Source: an uncultured Collinsella sp. (GTDB lineage: Bacteria; Actinomycetota; Coriobacteriia; Coriobacteriales; Coriobacteriaceae). From it: a DNA stretch of 32,769 bases. A program made the position numbers and the translations under genes. The stretch is from assembly GCA_902492855.1 (NCBI GenBank), contig CABUMU010000003.1, positions 1-32,769 of the forward strand, in the 5' to 3' direction. This document shows positions 31,852-32,769 of the stretch, in pieces. Below the pieces are notes generated by a model. That model worked only from the letters and a program-made list of their open reading frames with translations, ran no database searches and was not told the DNA's origin. Position 1 is the stretch's first letter; each line of letters starts with the position of its first letter.

Positions 31852-32477
31852 GGCTTATTGTTGTCGACGACGACCGCTTGGTGGTCGATTCGCTCAAGAT
31901 TATCTTGGGCGCCCAGCCGCAGATCGAAGTGGTGGGCACCGGCGCCAACGGCAACGACGCGGTTTCGCTCTATGCCGAACACGCACCCGATATCGCGCTG
32001 CTCGACATTCAGATGCCGGGGCGCGACGGACTTTCGGCGGCACGCGAAATCCTTGAGCGCGACCCTGCGGCGCGCGTGGTGTTTCTGACGACATTCTCGG
32101 ATGACGAGTACATTGTGTCGGCGCTTAAACTGGGCGCCCGCGGCTACCTGATTAAAACCGATGTCGCCGCCATTCCACCAGCGTTGGCGCAGGTCATGGC
32201 TGGCAAGCGCGTGCTCGAGGGCAAGGCGATCGAGGACATCGATTTTGACGGAACGGACGTCGAGGCGGGCACGCCCCGCCGGCCCGCAGCCTTCGCCAGC
32301 CTGACCGACCGCGAGTTCGAAGTCGCCGAACTCATCGCCCGCGGCCTCGACAACAAGGAGATTGCCGCCACGGCTTATATGGGAGAAGGCACGGTGCGCA
32401 ACCACATCAGCTCAATCCTAGCCAAAATGGGGCTACGTAACCGCACCCAAATCGCCATCGCCTATCTGCGAGGGTAA
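31848..32477 (+). CDS. NarL/DesR-type response regulator
   Basis: 209 aa. The receiver domain has the acidic pair VDDD, phosphoacceptor Asp53 in ALLDIQMPGRDG, the Thr in FLTTFSDDEY and Lys in YLIKTD. The LuxR-type HTH (about 150-207) reads LTDREFEVAELIARGLDNKEIA then GEGTVRNHISSILAKMG. It overlaps the kinase gene by four bases. By analogy to LnrK it should activate the divergent ABC operon; the palindromic stretch at 30581-30611 is one possible site. No terminator is evident downstream. Confidence 0.95.
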   Translation: MRLIVVDDDRLVVDSLKIILGAQPQIEVVGTGANGNDAVSLYAEHAPDIALLDIQMPGRDGLSAAREILERDPAARVVFLTTFSDDEYIVSALKLGARGYLIKTDVAAIPPALAQVMAGKRVLEGKAIEDIDFDGTDVEAGTPRRPAAFASLTDREFEVAELIARGLDNKEIAATAYMGEGTVRNHISSILAKMGLRNRTQIAIAYLRG

Positions 32478-32538
32478 TTACCCAACTGCCGACCGCTCCG
32501 GCTTAGCAAAATGGCTGCTACCGATTTAATGCCATTTC

Positions 32539-32690
32539 AAAACTATGCCGGTTTACTACGATGAATCGTCCACCTTCGACCACGGCAAATTGCGCGCTTG
32601 CAAAAGCGCAGGTAGAACGCTTGCAATATTTAGAAAAATGCAGTCATGGTCGGGAATGTCGAATTCATCGTAGTAAACCGGCATAGTTTT
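32539..32690. repeat. Palindromic element with perfect 28-base inverted repeats
   Basis: 32539-32566 and 32663-32690 are exact 28-base reverse complements (left arm begins AAAACTATGCCGG). Weaker inner pairing (TTCGACCA with TGGTCGGGAA) and two copies of GCTTGCAA lie in the 96-base interior. No coding capacity. It dominates the last 292 bases; after it only a short GGGCGG / CCGCCC pairing (about 32695 and 32753) is seen before the window ends. Confidence 0.75.
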
Positions 32691-32769
32691 GTTCGGGCGG
32701 CCCTGCACGAGTGCCTCCGCAAGCCTCGCGGGACCAAAATGATCCGTTTTCTTCCGCCCGCGGAGATCG

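Overview
The window is chromosomal DNA from a high-GC Gram-positive bacterium, most likely of the class Coriobacteriia and probably Collinsella-like. This rests on the GC-rich codon use, the housekeeping gene set, an NRAMP-related transporter of the kind described in Eggerthella lenta, and intergenic GGGGAC-type repeat units that I associate with gut Coriobacteriia. The genus is an inference. No phage genes, transposases, rRNA, tRNA or CRISPR arrays were seen. There are 26 protein genes, one likely leader peptide, and an unusually rich set of palindromic intergenic elements.

Layout. 39-4038 (minus) is a three-gene sensory operon: a 7TM protein with a kinase-like but motif-less C-terminus, a HisKA_3-type histidine kinase and a NarL-type regulator, joined by 4-base overlaps. 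4208-5485 (minus) holds a DUF4867 gene and luxS. 5588-7555 (minus) is a ribokinase / nucleoside hydrolase pair behind a promoter that carries a perfect palindromic operator. 7742-9958 (plus) is a large OatA-like acyltransferase-SGNH protein. 10191-10420 is a MITE-like element. 10502-13617 (minus) is a coupled pair: an NRAMP-family transporter whose metal site is altered in the NRMT (Mg2+) manner, and a PRC/MgtE_N/CBS/membrane protein. The pair is preceded by a possible structured RNA leader and a 10-codon upstream ORF. 13957-16580 (minus) is a YtxH / PRC-barrel / polysaccharide-deacetylase-like cluster, the last with its metal ligands replaced. 16717-19746 (minus) has a free-standing cyanophycin-synthetase-N-like protein, a CorC/HlyC family protein and a hemolysin III protein. 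19933-20898 (plus) is a membrane-anchored alpha/beta hydrolase behind a promoter with two copies of one palindrome. 21150-23332 (minus) has a DUF362 ferredoxin and a methyltransferase. 23452-26840 (minus) is a MacB-like ABC pair. 27167-32477 is a three-gene ABC-2 exporter divergent from a kinase/regulator pair, arranged like B. subtilis lnrLMN/lnrJK.

Themes. Several genes deal with divalent cations (NRMT-like, MgtE_N/CBS protein, CorC family), two two-component systems sense envelope or small molecules, and two ABC systems sit nearby. The strongest candidates for something undescribed are the NRMT / MgtE_N-CBS operon with its three-way-junction leader, the short GGGGAC hairpin units whose arms covary between copies, and three unrelated long-armed palindromic elements (10191-10420, 20936-21067, 32539-32690).
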